From: Actinobacteria bacterium HGW-Actinobacteria-2 | GTDB lineage: Bacteria; Actinomycetota; Actinomycetes; Propionibacteriales; Propionibacteriaceae | Direction of reading: 5' to 3' | NCBI GenBank assembly: GCA_002841335.1 | Contig: PHEY01000001.1 | Coordinates: 558,964-622,963, forward strand | DNA length: 64,000 nucleotides | Part shown: positions 55,716 to 64,000 of the stretch, piece after piece | Position numbering within the stretch: position 1 is the first letter of the stretch | Layout: every line of letters begins with the position of its first letter | Notes under the pieces: model-generated | Database searches by the model: none | What the model was told of the DNA's origin: nothing | What the model saw: only the letters and a program-made list of their open reading frames with translations | Position numbers and translations under genes: made by a program

Positions 55716-56726
55716 CTAGTTCTGCGCTACCGGCGTTTCGGCTGCCGGCGTCTCGGCCACCGGCGCCGCGGCCTGGTCCGACGCCGGACGTCCGATCAAC
55801 CACAACACCAACGCCACCACCGCGACCGACGCGATTCCGACCGCACCCATCGGCGCAGCCAGCAGGCGGTTGGGGTCGGCGAGCACGACCAGGAAGATGC
55901 CGGCGAAGCCATTGATCGCCCCGTGGGTGACTGCCGCGGACAACACGGTCCCGGTCACCTGGCGCATCCGCCACAGCAGGAACGAACCGGCCACACACCA
56001 GCCGATCATGGCGACCACACCGGGCAGGCGGTAGCTGCCGTAGTTGTAACCCAGCAGGATCACCGGCGCATGCCACAGGCCCCACATCACCCCGGTGATC
56101 AGGTTGGCCCACACCGGGCCCAGCGGCGCCAGCTCGTCGGCCAGCCAGCCCCGCCAGCCGTACTCCTCGCCGAAGGCGAACAGCCCGTTGATGGTGAAGC
56201 CGACCACCAGGGCCATGCCGAAGGTGATCGCCAGCAAGCCCCACAGCGACGGCGTTGCAGCGGTGAGTTTGGCCACCGTGGCCGCGTCCATCGACGTCCC
56301 GGTGATCGCGATCACGTTGGCCACCAGGTCGTCAACGCTGAACAACACCTGGCCCGCGCCGGAGATCCCGGCGACAGTGCCGGCCAGCCAGCTCAGACCG
56401 ACCATGGACAGGATCAACGCGGCGATCACCAGCGGGACGGCCACCAGCGTGCGCAGCAGCTGACGGCCCAGCTTGCGGGTGAAGATCCGCCGCATCAGGT
56501 AGCCCTCTCCGACGATCTTCTCGGTGATCAAGGCAGCCACCAACGGAACCGGCATGTACAACACCGCCATCACCGGACCCACCCAAGCCGCGGCACCAGC
56601 CGACAGGTCGCGTTGGCCCAACAGGTAGAAGGCGAGCCCGATCAGCACCGCCCAACCCAAGGCGATGCCGTAGAAGATGGCGATGCGGCGCCAGCGGACC
56701 GAAGACGAGGTCGAGGTGTCGTTCAC
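55716..56726 (-). CDS. CPBP family intramembrane protease-like protein (Abi/CAAX)
   Basis: 336-aa membrane protein, about eight spans. The family motifs are FGEEYGWRGWL (paired glutamates), GLWHAPVILLG and THGAINGF, giving the Glu/His active site of CPBP (Rce1-like) proteases. Some relatives are bacteriocin immunity proteins; the role here is unknown. The tail carries a small AETP repeat (PVAETPAAETPVAQN). I chose the GTG at 56724-56726 because TACGGT lies 6 nt before it. Confidence 0.87.
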   Translation of the reverse strand: MNDTSTSSSVRWRRIAIFYGIALGWAVLIGLAFYLLGQRDLSAGAAAWVGPVMAVLYMPVPLVAALITEKIVGEGYLMRRIFTRKLGRQLLRTLVAVPLVIAALILSMVGLSWLAGTVAGISGAGQVLFSVDDLVANVIAITGTSMDAATVAKLTAATPSLWGLLAITFGMALVVGFTINGLFAFGEEYGWRGWLADELAPLGPVWANLITGVMWGLWHAPVILLGYNYGSYRLPGVVAMIGWCVAGSFLLWRMRQVTGTVLSAAVTHGAINGFAGIFLVVLADPNRLLAAPMGAVGIASVAVVALVLWLIGRPASDQAAAPVAETPAAETPVAQN

Positions 56727-56732
56727 CCCACC

Positions 56733-56738
56733 ACCGTA
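56733..56738 (-). promoter_or_regulatory. -10 box of leaderless CPBP transcript
   Basis: TACGGT on the minus strand, 6 nt before the GTG at 56726. Confidence 0.5.
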
Positions 56739-56780
56739 GCCCGCCGCACCATCAAGGCACGGCAGCCCCACCCGGGTGCC

Positions 56781-58502
56781 TCACCGCTTGGGTGGGGCGA
56801 TCTTGATCCGATCGTTGCGTTCGGTCTTGGCGCGGGCCGCATCACGCTGCATGGCTTCCTGCTCGGCCCTGAGTTCATCAAGGTTGAAGGTGCCACGCAG
56901 GCCGATGAACACGACCACGGCCAGGCCGACCGACCACAGCGGATCGGCGCCCAAGATCAACGGCGCCGTGATCAGAGCCACCATGTCGATCCCACGGAAC
57001 AGGTTGAAGATCAGCGCCGGCGGCAACGCGCCCGAGGCGGTGGCCATCATCGGGGCGGAGTAGTCGGCCTTGCCGGCCGTCACCCAGCGGACGGCTCCGA
57101 AAACGCCGGCCGCGGCGGTGATCGCCGCCGCCATCAGGCCGCTCCAGGCCGTCCGGTCCGCGCCGGTGTCGGTGAAACCGACGAACGCCGGCACGGTCAT
57201 CATCGCCCACAGCACCGCCAGGATCCCCGGCACCACCATGGCAGCGGTGCGGATCTGGGTGGTCTTGAACGGCAGCATCCGGGCCAGCCCACCCGTGCGG
57301 CTGAGCACTCGCAGACTGCCCAGGAACGGCACCAGCGCGGCCGTCAACGCCAGGCCACTGATCAGCGGGTTCAGCTGGCTCATTCGCAATGCGTCGATCG
57401 CGTAGGGCACCAGCAAGCTCAACACCAGTGGGACGAAGGTTCCCGGCGACCGGAACAGGCGTTCGACGTCGCGCCACACCAACGCGGACGGGCCGAGTCC
57501 GCGGCCCTTGGTCGGACGCACGTGGCCCTTCTCGATCGCGCGGCGTTCCACCAGGATGTCGCGGATCAGGCCCATGTCGAGGGCGAACATCGCGCCCTGC
57601 ATGCCCGCGACCAGGGAACCACCGGACAACAGCCGGGCGCGACGAATCAGGTTCAACCGCCGCAGCGCAGCCGCAAGCAGCACCACGAGCACCAGCAGCC
57701 ACACCGCCGAGACCGCGAACAAGCTCATCCGCAGGTTGGCTTCGGTGGACAGTGATGGCGCGGGAATCCAAGCCACGGCCACCGCGATCACGGCCACACC
57801 GGTTGCCAGCGCCAGCAGCGTCCACACCAGCTGCAGACCCTTCAACAGCACTTCGCGTTCGCGGGTCTGCTCCGCAGCCGACATCGCCACCATCGCCGCC
57901 GCGCCCAGTCCGGACGCCAGTGCCCACGCAGCCACCGAGCGCCAGTCCATGCCCGACAGTGCTGCCACCAGCCCGGTGGCCAACAGGGGCACCAGCACTC
58001 CGACCACCACCGGGATCACCAGCCGTCCGGCCAGCAACCGGCGGCGGCTGATCGGGGCGTCCATCAACCAGGAACCTTCTGCGGCCGAGGCCAGCACCGG
58101 GCCGAACAGCCGTGACAGGCCGATCGCCAGCGCGTAGCCGGCGAAGATCATCGCGGTGGGCAGCAGCAGGCGTCCGCTGTTGCAGGAGGCGGTGGTGCAG
58201 GCGGTGGCGCCGTGCTGGGCGTTCAGCACCGTCGAGGTGATCATCGCGCCGACCAGCACCACGCTGAACAACGTCACGTAGCTGTCGGAGATGACCTGGC
58301 CGATCGTGCGCGTCGCCCGGCCGTGGCGCCACTGCTTCATCAAGTCGTGAAGGTCGCGCTCGTCGACATCGACCGGCTCGGCGTCGGGCAGGAAGAAGAA
58401 GGTGCGCTTCGCCACCGGCTCGGTGGCAACCTCGACGGCCTCCGCCGCCGGTTCCGCTGCCGGCACGCCGGAGCGAATCAGCTTGCGGGACTTCTTACTC
58501 AC
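56781..58502 (-). CDS. ABC transporter permease-like membrane protein (DUF6297-type)
   Basis: 573-aa membrane protein with roughly 12 hydrophobic spans (SYVTLFSVVLVGAMITSTVL, IPVVVGVLVPLLATGLVAAL and others) and a cytoplasmic N-terminus. It begins with a GTG at 58500-58502 that overlaps the preceding ATPase stop by 8 bases, so it is the membrane partner of that ATPase. It resembles actinobacterial permeases of the DUF6297 kind; substrate unknown. A long loop between early spans carries ACTTASCNSGR. It is followed by the CPBP gene on the same strand. Confidence 0.82.
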   Translation of the reverse strand: MSKKSRKLIRSGVPAAEPAAEAVEVATEPVAKRTFFFLPDAEPVDVDERDLHDLMKQWRHGRATRTIGQVISDSYVTLFSVVLVGAMITSTVLNAQHGATACTTASCNSGRLLLPTAMIFAGYALAIGLSRLFGPVLASAAEGSWLMDAPISRRRLLAGRLVIPVVVGVLVPLLATGLVAALSGMDWRSVAAWALASGLGAAAMVAMSAAEQTREREVLLKGLQLVWTLLALATGVAVIAVAVAWIPAPSLSTEANLRMSLFAVSAVWLLVLVVLLAAALRRLNLIRRARLLSGGSLVAGMQGAMFALDMGLIRDILVERRAIEKGHVRPTKGRGLGPSALVWRDVERLFRSPGTFVPLVLSLLVPYAIDALRMSQLNPLISGLALTAALVPFLGSLRVLSRTGGLARMLPFKTTQIRTAAMVVPGILAVLWAMMTVPAFVGFTDTGADRTAWSGLMAAAITAAAGVFGAVRWVTAGKADYSAPMMATASGALPPALIFNLFRGIDMVALITAPLILGADPLWSVGLAVVVFIGLRGTFNLDELRAEQEAMQRDAARAKTERNDRIKIAPPKR

Positions 58503-59166
58503 TTCCGCCCTCGTCCACCCGGCCACGATCGCCCAGGCGCACCACCCGGGTGGCGACCTTTTCGGTCAGCACCGGATCGTGGGTAGCCATCACGATGGCC
58601 AGGCCCCGCTCGCGCTCGGCGACCAGGCGCTCGGCCAACCAGGCCACGCCTTCGACGTCGAGTCGCTGTTCGGGCTCGTCGAGCACCAGCAACGTGCGCG
58701 GACGGACGAAGGCCGTCGCGAGTGCCAGTCGCCGACGCTGGCCGGACGACAGCGTGCCCGGTAGCTGGCCCGACTGCGGCACCAACTGCACCTCGTGCAG
58801 CACCTCGTCGACCGCGGCGTCCGGGTCGGGGATGCCGTGAGCGCGGGCCAGCAGGTCGAGATGCTCCACCACGCTCAGGTCGGGGAAGAAGTCCAGATCG
58901 TCGATCACCGTGGCCACGTCCCGGCGGATCACCGGATTGGTCTCACTGGCGCGGACGCCGTTGACCTCGATGGTGCCGTCATCGGGCCGGTCAGCGCCGA
59001 TCAAGCAGCGCAGCACGGTCGACTTGCCCGCTCCGTTGCGTCCAGTGAGCGCGACCGCTTCACCGGCGGCCACCTCCAGATTGAACCCGTCGACGATCAC
59101 CACTGGCCCGAAGGCCTTGCGTAAGCCGGCGATCTTCAACACCGGAGTCTTTCGTGCCATGGCCAC
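58495..59166 (-). CDS. ABC transporter ATP-binding protein
   Basis: 223-aa ATPase of the drug/bacteriocin-export type: Walker [13 protein letters not shown], signature [12 protein letters not shown], Walker [14 protein letters not shown] and the switch His in [11 protein letters not shown] at 59164-59166 (GGGGGA upstream) and ATG at 59160 are both possible starts. Overlaps the permease gene. Divergent from menG. Substrate unknown. Confidence 0.9.
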   Translation of the reverse strand: MAMARKTPVLKIAGLRKAFGPVVIVDGFNLEVAAGEAVALTGRNGAGKSTVLRCLIGADRPDDGTIEVNGVRASETNPVIRRDVATVIDDLDFFPDLSVVEHLDLLARAHGIPDPDAAVDEVLHEVQLVPQSGQLPGTLSSGQRRRLALATAFVRPRTLLVLDEPEQRLDVEGVAWLAERLVAERERGLAIVMATHDPVLTEKVATRVVRLGDRGRVDEGGSE

Positions 59167-59268
59167 GATTGTCCCCCATCATCCCAACCCCGTAGACCAC
59201 GGCCCGCCACAATGTGGCGACATGGACGGTGGAACCCAGACGCGGGCGGGTCGTGGCAGGCTATGCGC

Positions 59269-59970
59269 GTGAAATCACCAAACCGCCGCGCAAGCCTGTC
59301 AAAGAAGAGGGCTGCCGTGTCGGAGATGTTCGACCAGGTCGCCCCGCGCTACGACCTGACCAATGATCTGCTGTCCTTGGGCATCGACCGACTCTGGCGC
59401 TCGCAGACCGTCGCCGCCGTCGACCCTCAACCCGGTCAGGTGATCCTCGACCTGGCTGCCGGAACCGGAACCTCCACCCACCCGTTCGCCGAAGCCGGAG
59501 CCACCGTGATCCCGGCCGACTTGAGCGAAGGGATGCTCACCGAGGGCAAGAAGCGTCAGCCGGATCTGTCGTTCGTGAATGCCGACGCCCTGGCCCTGCC
59601 GTTCGCCGACGCCACCTTCGACACCGTGACCATCAGCTTCGGGCTGCGCAACGTGGAGAACGTGCCGGTCGCGCTGGCGGAGATGTATCGGGTGACCAAG
59701 CCGGGCGGACGGATCGTCATCTGCGAGTTCTCCACGCCGACGTGGAAGCCGTTCCGAGAGTTCTACCGGAAGTACCTGACTCGTGGTTTTCCGGTGGTGG
59801 CGCTGTTCACCTCAACCAACCCGGATGCCTACAATTACCTTGTTGAATCGATCTTGGCCTGGCCCGACCAACCCAGCCTGGCTCAGGAACTCACCAAGGC
59901 TGGATGGAAGCGAGCCGAGTGGAAGAACCTCTCCGGGGGCGTGGTGGCTCTCCATCGAGCCCGCCGTTGA
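59269..59970 (+). CDS. menG: Demethylmenaquinone methyltransferase
   Basis: SAM-dependent methyltransferase making menaquinone from demethylmenaquinone (UbiE/MenG family). About 233 aa: [19 protein letters not shown], the SAM motif [30 protein letters not shown] and the family signature [19 protein letters not shown], with [14 protein letters not shown] at the end. The start is uncertain: GTG at 59269 (used), ATG at 59263, or a GTG at 59317 with AAGAGG upstream. The nuclease gene overlaps its stop (TTGA). Confidence 0.92.
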   Translation: MKSPNRRASLSKKRAAVSEMFDQVAPRYDLTNDLLSLGIDRLWRSQTVAAVDPQPGQVILDLAAGTGTSTHPFAEAGATVIPADLSEGMLTEGKKRQPDLSFVNADALALPFADATFDTVTISFGLRNVENVPVALAEMYRVTKPGGRIVICEFSTPTWKPFREFYRKYLTRGFPVVALFTSTNPDAYNYLVESILAWPDQPSLAQELTKAGWKRAEWKNLSGGVVALHRARR

Positions 59971-61601
59971 CCTTCACCCTCGATGCCTACGCGGCCCGCA
60001 GCTGTCCGGTCAAGACACTTCATGCGCTGACTCATCCCAGCGAACGGGCGCCGTCGGGGTTGTCGTTCCCCGGTGCCGCTGAGTTCACCGCGGGCGCCTT
60101 CGCCACCATCACCGCCGCTGAGGGAACCGTCGACCTTCGTGGGCTGTCCCACTCGTCCAGCGAAGCGGAGGAGGCGGCCTGCTTGGCTGCGCTGAACGCA
60201 GGTGCCCCGGTGATCGTGGGCGGCCTGCTCCCCCGCGACTGGGACGGCCATCGACGCAGCCGGGTGGAACTGCTGATTCGCACCACCGACGGCTACCTCC
60301 CCGGCGTGGTGAAGTTTCAACGGGCGCTGGACCCGCGGCGCGATGATCGCGAGTTCGTCTACTCACCGGTGACCGAGCTGGGCGCCCCCCGCACCACCAC
60401 CGGCTGGCGATACCGCTGGAACTGGCGGTGGGCCAACGCCGTCCAGCTGGCTCACCAGTGGGAGCTGCTGCGTGCGACCGGGTTCGCCACTGCCCGTCCT
60501 ACCGGAGTCGTGATCGGCACCGATCTGATCGACCACTGCGGGCTGGTAGCAACGTGGCTCGACCTGACCGAGCCGGCGTTGAGCCCCACGACCGAGGGCG
60601 CCGATCCGTCCGCACTGGTCAGTGCGCTGGAGCGCTACCACCTCCAGTTCGCCGAGCGGGTCGATATCGCCGAGCGTGCACTGACCGGTGCCGAGCCGCC
60701 GGAGGGGCTCCTGCCGCCGATCGTCACCTCTGAGTGCCGTTACTGCGAGTGGTGGTCCACCTGTCGTCCTTTGTTGGACGACGACGACTTGAGCTTGCGG
60801 GTGAGCAAGTCGCCGCTGAGCCGGCTGGAGGTGAGCGGACTGCGGGCTGCCGGAGTGCACACGGTCGCCCAGTTGGCCGACGCCGACATCGACGAACTCC
60901 TCCCCCGCTATCTACCGCTGGTCGCCTACCGGCAGGGCGCCGAGGATCGGCTCCGGCTCACTCAGCGGCGTTCCCGGCTCCTGGTGGACGGCCTGGAGTT
61001 GGCCCGCCTCACCGAGGGCCCGATCCCGCTGCCCACATCGGCGGTGGAGATCGACATCGACATCGAGACCTCGCGCGAGGATCGGGTGTACCTGTGGGGC
61101 TTCTGGGTGCGGGCCGACGGTGCGGAGTACTACCGGCACTTCAGCTCCTTCACCGACCTCGACGATGCCGGCGAGTTGGAGTTGGCGGTCGCAGCCATGA
61201 GCTGGCTGGCCGAGTTGGCCGCGCAGGCCGACATCCGGGTGTACCACTACTCCGACTACGAGCTGGTCCGGATCGCCCGGCTGGCCGCCAGTGGCCATCC
61301 AGGCATGACCTGGGCCTCCGATTTCGCCCGTGATCACTTCGTCGACCTGTTCGAGATCGTCCGTACCCACTACTTCGGCGCCAACGGGCTGGGCCTGAAG
61401 GTGGTCGCCCAGTCGGCGGCCGGTTTCCACTGGCGCGACAATGAGCCGGGCGGGCTGAACAGCATGGGCTGGTTCGACACCGCCGTCCATGCAGACGACC
61501 CCGAGGAACGCTCGGTGGCTCAGCAGCGCGTTCTCTGGTACAACGAGGACGATGTTCGGGCCACGGCTCAGTTGCGGGACTGGCTGCGGCAGCAGAGCTG
61601 A
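59967..61601 (+). CDS. TM0106-family RecB-like putative nuclease
   Basis: 544-aa protein with two parts. The N-terminal region (1 to about 300) is a PD-(D/E)XK nuclease-like domain with an isolated cysteine early ([12 protein letters not shown]) and a cysteine trio later ([10 protein letters not shown]), the pattern of Cas4/AddB-type [4Fe-4S] nucleases. The C-terminal region starts at [20 protein letters not shown], an RNase H-like exonuclease domain (YprB type), with [15 protein letters not shown]. Longer relatives carry a helicase; this one does not. TTG start overlapping menG by 4 nt. Target nucleic acid unknown. Confidence 0.85.
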   Translation: MTFTLDAYAARSCPVKTLHALTHPSERAPSGLSFPGAAEFTAGAFATITAAEGTVDLRGLSHSSSEAEEAACLAALNAGAPVIVGGLLPRDWDGHRRSRVELLIRTTDGYLPGVVKFQRALDPRRDDREFVYSPVTELGAPRTTTGWRYRWNWRWANAVQLAHQWELLRATGFATARPTGVVIGTDLIDHCGLVATWLDLTEPALSPTTEGADPSALVSALERYHLQFAERVDIAERALTGAEPPEGLLPPIVTSECRYCEWWSTCRPLLDDDDLSLRVSKSPLSRLEVSGLRAAGVHTVAQLADADIDELLPRYLPLVAYRQGAEDRLRLTQRRSRLLVDGLELARLTEGPIPLPTSAVEIDIDIETSREDRVYLWGFWVRADGAEYYRHFSSFTDLDDAGELELAVAAMSWLAELAAQADIRVYHYSDYELVRIARLAASGHPGMTWASDFARDHFVDLFEIVRTHYFGANGLGLKVVAQSAAGFHWRDNEPGGLNSMGWFDTAVHADDPEERSVAQQRVLWYNEDDVRATAQLRDWLRQQS

Positions 61602-61611
61602 TCAGGACGAG

Positions 61612-61641
61612 TTTGTCAACGGTTTAGACCAAGCTGACAAA
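61612..61641 (+). promoter_or_regulatory. Inverted repeat between the nuclease gene and the GntR regulator
   Basis: TTTGTCA and TGACAAA (7 bp) flank 16 nt that contain a second palindrome, GGTTTAGACC. It may terminate menG-nuclease transcription or be the operator of the next gene, a GntR regulator. Confidence 0.45.
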
Positions 61642-61678
61642 ACTCCGTCCGTGAGCGGAAAATCGGGTGAACATGCGC

Positions 61679-61684
61679 TATCTT
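61679..61684 (+). promoter_or_regulatory. -10 box of leaderless gntR transcript
   Basis: TATCTT, 7 nt before the ATG at 61692. Confidence 0.55.
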
Positions 61685-61691
61685 GCGGGTT

Positions 61692-62432
61692 ATGGCGCAG
61701 CAGCTTCCGGTTCAAATTGACCGCAACAGCCCGGTACCGCTGTACCACCAGGTGGCTGAACAATTGGCCGAGGCCATCGACACCGGCGTCCTCAAGCCGG
61801 GGGACGCGTTCGAGAACGAACTGTCGATGGCTGAGCGGCTCAACTTGTCGCGACCCACGGTACGCAGGGCAATCATCGAATTGGTCTCGCGCGGGCTCTT
61901 GGTCCGTCGCCGCGGCATCGGCACGACCGTTGCCAACGAGGTGGTGCATCGCCGTTACGGCCTGCCCAGCCTCTACGACGACCTCAAACGCGAGGGCCAG
62001 AACCCGCACAGCGAGGTCCTGCAGTTCTCGATCAACTACCACGACGACCGAATCGCCGAACTGCTCGGCCAGCCGGCCGGCACCCCGCTGGTCTACGTCG
62101 AACGGCTCCGTACCGTCGACCTGGGCCCGGTGGCCGTGCTGCGCAACTGGCTCAGCCCGGACTGGTCCGATCTGGAGATCGACGAACTGGCCACCTACGG
62201 TCTGTACACCCTGATCCGCGCCCGAAACATCGTGCCGGCGGTCGGCTACCAGCACATCTCGGCTCGGCATCCCACTGAGATCGAGCAGCAGCTCCTCAAG
62301 ATGGGAGCGACCGATCCGGTGCTGGCGATGTCGCGGCGGGCCTACGACCCGTCCGGCCAACCGGTGGAGTACGGCGACCACTGCTACCGGTGGGACCGCT
62401 ACTCGATCGACATCACCGCCTACTCCAGCTAG
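61692..62432 (+). CDS. GntR family regulator, HutC/UTRA subfamily
   Basis: 246-aa regulator. Residues 5-75 are a GntR winged helix ([50 protein letters not shown]) and the rest a UTRA ligand domain (YVERLRTVDLGPVAVLRNWL, LTSARHPTEIEQQLL-like region, YDPSGQPVEYGDHCYR). The family senses sugars, amino acids or other small molecules. TATCTT lies 7 nt before the ATG. An inverted repeat lies 50-80 nt upstream. No regulated transport operon is adjacent, so the target is unknown. Convergent with menD. Confidence 0.9.
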   Translation: MAQQLPVQIDRNSPVPLYHQVAEQLAEAIDTGVLKPGDAFENELSMAERLNLSRPTVRRAIIELVSRGLLVRRRGIGTTVANEVVHRRYGLPSLYDDLKREGQNPHSEVLQFSINYHDDRIAELLGQPAGTPLVYVERLRTVDLGPVAVLRNWLSPDWSDLEIDELATYGLYTLIRARNIVPAVGYQHISARHPTEIEQQLLKMGATDPVLAMSRRAYDPSGQPVEYGDHCYRWDRYSIDITAYSS

Positions 62433-62441
62433 CCGACGCGG

Positions 62442-64000
62442 TCACACCCGCCGGTCGAGTTCGCGACGGCGGGTGCGATCGACGTCCACGATCATCACTT
62501 CGAGCCCGTTCACCGGCTCGGACAGTGCTGCGCTGACCTCATTGATCGTGCGCAGCCGCCGCACCGGGACGCCGTAGCCGGCGGCCACCTGGGCAAGATC
62601 CAGTCCGGTGGGGGTGGCGAACACTCGCTCGAAGGCATCCCCGAACTCCGCTGCGCCGTACTCCAGCGTGGCGAAGATGCTGCCGCCGGCGTCATCGGCC
62701 ACCACGATTCGCAGTTCCGGACGGGGCTCCCCCGGCCCGATCACCAGCGCGGCCAGATCATGGACGAACGACAGGTCCCCGCACAGCAAAGTGGTCGGGG
62801 TGGCCGCCCCCAAGGCGATCCCGACGGCGGAGGACACGGTGCCGTCGATCCCGGCCAACCCGCGATTGGCGTAGCAGACCGGCGTCTCGACGCCGATCGG
62901 TGCCAGGTCGGCGTCCCGGATCGGATTTGAGTTACCCAAGCAGAGCACCTGATCGGCCGGCACTGCAGCGAGCACGGCAGCGGCCAACTCGACCCCACTG
63001 ATCAGGTCGTCGCCTCGGGTCTGGGCGACCACCTGGGCAAGGCGAGCCGAATCCGCCTCGCGCCACGCGTCCAGCCAGTCCGAGGGACCCGGCTGCGCCC
63101 AAACATCGGCCACTACCCGACCAGCGCGCCATCCCGGATCGGGATAGTCGGGTCCGGCGGTGACCACGATCACCTCGACGCCCGCCCGGCCGAGCAGCGC
63201 GCTCACCGGACGAGACAACGTCGGATGCCCGAACACCACCACCCGCTCGACCTGGGCACCGAGATCGCCGACGAGCAGGAGTCGTCCGGCGGCTACCGCG
63301 TTGGTGCCACAACGAGCATTGCTCGACGGCTCGGCGATCAGCGGCCAGCGGCCTTCCTCGGCCAACCGGACGGCACGCGCGCCGACCTCGGGTGACGCAT
63401 CGCCACAGATCACCACCGTACGCGCCGCAGCGTCCAGGACGACCGGCTCCGGGGCCGCAGTGAACTCGGCCACCACTGGCTCACCGATCAGCGCGGCCCA
63501 CTCGGACTCGTCGGCGATCAGCGGCTCGGGAAGCTCCAGGTTGAGATGCGCCGGTCCGGGACGTCCGCCGGTGGCACCGGTGGCCAGCAGCGTGGCCCGC
63601 GCCGCCTGCGCCCGCCAGGACGCCTCGGGCGCCGCGGCAGCCACCCGTGCGGCGTAGCGGGTGAACCCGTCGAACAACCGGCCCTGGTCGGTGGTCTGAT
63701 TGGCGCCCACGCCGACCAACCAGCTGGGCCGATCAGCCGAGACCACCAGCAGCGGCACATCACTGTGATGGGCCTCCAGCACCGCGGGTAACAGGTTGCC
63801 CACCGCCGTGCCGGACGTGGTCACCACCGCGACCGGACGTCCGCTGCCCTTGGCCAGCCCGAGAGCGAGGAAACCGGCCGAGCGCTCATCCACCCGGACG
63901 TGCAGACGCACTCTGCCGGCACGCGCGGTGGCGTCCAGGCACAGCGCCAGCGGCGCGCTGCGCGAGCCGGGCGCAAGCACCACATCGGCGACGCCTTGGG
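62442..64000 (-). CDS. menD: 2-succinyl-5-enolpyruvyl-6-hydroxy-3-cyclohexene-1-carboxylate synthase (cut by window edge)
   Basis: ThDP enzyme that joins isochorismate and 2-oxoglutarate in menaquinone synthesis. About 518 residues to the stop are present; the N-terminus lies beyond base 64000. VLAPGSRSAPLALCLDA, RVDERSAGFLALGLA (catalytic Glu), SADRPSWLVGVGANQTTDQG and the ThDP-Mg motif LLCGDLSFVHDLAALV are intact. With menF, menG and menJ it supports a local menaquinone group. A plausible product flow is menF to menD. Confidence 0.95.
   Translation of the reverse strand, partial: QGVADVVLAPGSRSAPLALCLDATARAGRVRLHVRVDERSAGFLALGLAKGSGRPVAVVTTSGTAVGNLLPAVLEAHHSDVPLLVVSADRPSWLVGVGANQTTDQGRLFDGFTRYAARVAAAAPEASWRAQAARATLLATGATGGRPGPAHLNLELPEPLIADESEWAALIGEPVVAEFTAAPEPVVLDAAARTVVICGDASPEVGARAVRLAEEGRWPLIAEPSSNARCGTNAVAAGRLLLVGDLGAQVERVVVFGHPTLSRPVSALLGRAGVEVIVVTAGPDYPDPGWRAGRVVADVWAQPGPSDWLDAWREADSARLAQVVAQTRGDDLISGVELAAAVLAAVPADQVLCLGNSNPIRDADLAPIGVETPVCYANRGLAGIDGTVSSAVGIALGAATPTTLLCGDLSFVHDLAALVIGPGEPRPELRIVVADDAGGSIFATLEYGAAEFGDAFERVFATPTGLDLAQVAAGYGVPVRRLRTINEVSAALSEPVNGLEVMIVDVDRTRRRELDRRV

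Noticed and set aside
55716-55760. AETP tail repeat of the CPBP protein as a possible repeat element.
   Set aside because: Only two or three short copies; ordinary low-complexity tail.

Overview
The window is about 64 kb of high-GC actinobacterial chromosome. Its core gene order (tRNA-Thr, tRNA-Met, rpmG, MaoC pair, murB, tRNA-Trp, secE, nusG, rplK, rplA, rplJ, rplL, rpoB, rpoC, rpsL, rpsG, fusA) is the usual actinobacterial one. Actinobacterial RpoB/RpoC, a 14-gene nuo operon, menaquinone genes, a polyprenol-dependent mannosyltransferase and a KorAB pair fit this. A member of Propionibacteriales is plausible, but that is inference. I see no rRNA, CRISPR array, insertion sequence, integrase or prophage; the window is almost wholly vertical housekeeping DNA.

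Layout. 1-22.7 kb is information processing on the minus strand: fusA (cut by the left edge), rpsG, rpsL, rpiB, rpoC, rpoB, a regulator/peptide cassette, rplL, rplJ, rplA, rplK, nusG, secE, tRNA-Trp, metG, an aminotransferase, murB, two MaoC dehydratase subunits, a small membrane protein, rpmG and two tRNAs. 22.7-29.6 kb is mixed metabolism and repair: an alkyltransferase-like protein, fumC, tRNA-Tyr, yajQ, a PLP racemase-fold enzyme, xthA, an acyl-CoA hydrolase and a mannosyltransferase. 29.7-36.2 kb on the plus strand holds korAB, an M13 peptidase and nhaA. 36.2-54 kb on the minus strand is a polyprenyl diphosphate synthase, complete respiratory complex I (nuoA to nuoN) and a MenJ-like reductase. 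54-64 kb carries menF, a VOC protein, a CPBP membrane protein, an ABC transporter pair, menG with a RecB-like nuclease, a GntR regulator and menD (cut by the right edge).

How the genes work together. Complex I reduces menaquinone, and the genes around it make and finish that quinone: the prenyl tail (polyprenyl synthase), the ring (menF, menD), methylation (menG) and tail reduction (menJ). KorAB and FumC are TCA-cycle enzymes.

The most interesting locus lies between rplL and rpoB. A 426-aa XRE regulator with a TPR-like helical C-terminus faces a divergent 53-aa secreted-peptide gene at 12074-12235, with GTCAA/TTGAC half-sites between them. This looks like a peptide-sensing (RRNPP-like) pair. 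A second promoter with almost the same architecture overlaps the end of the regulator gene and points at rpoBC through a strongly folded leader. Other points of note are an attenuator with a visible antiterminator before rplJL and nine genes that look leaderless (TAnnnT 6-7 nt before the start codon).
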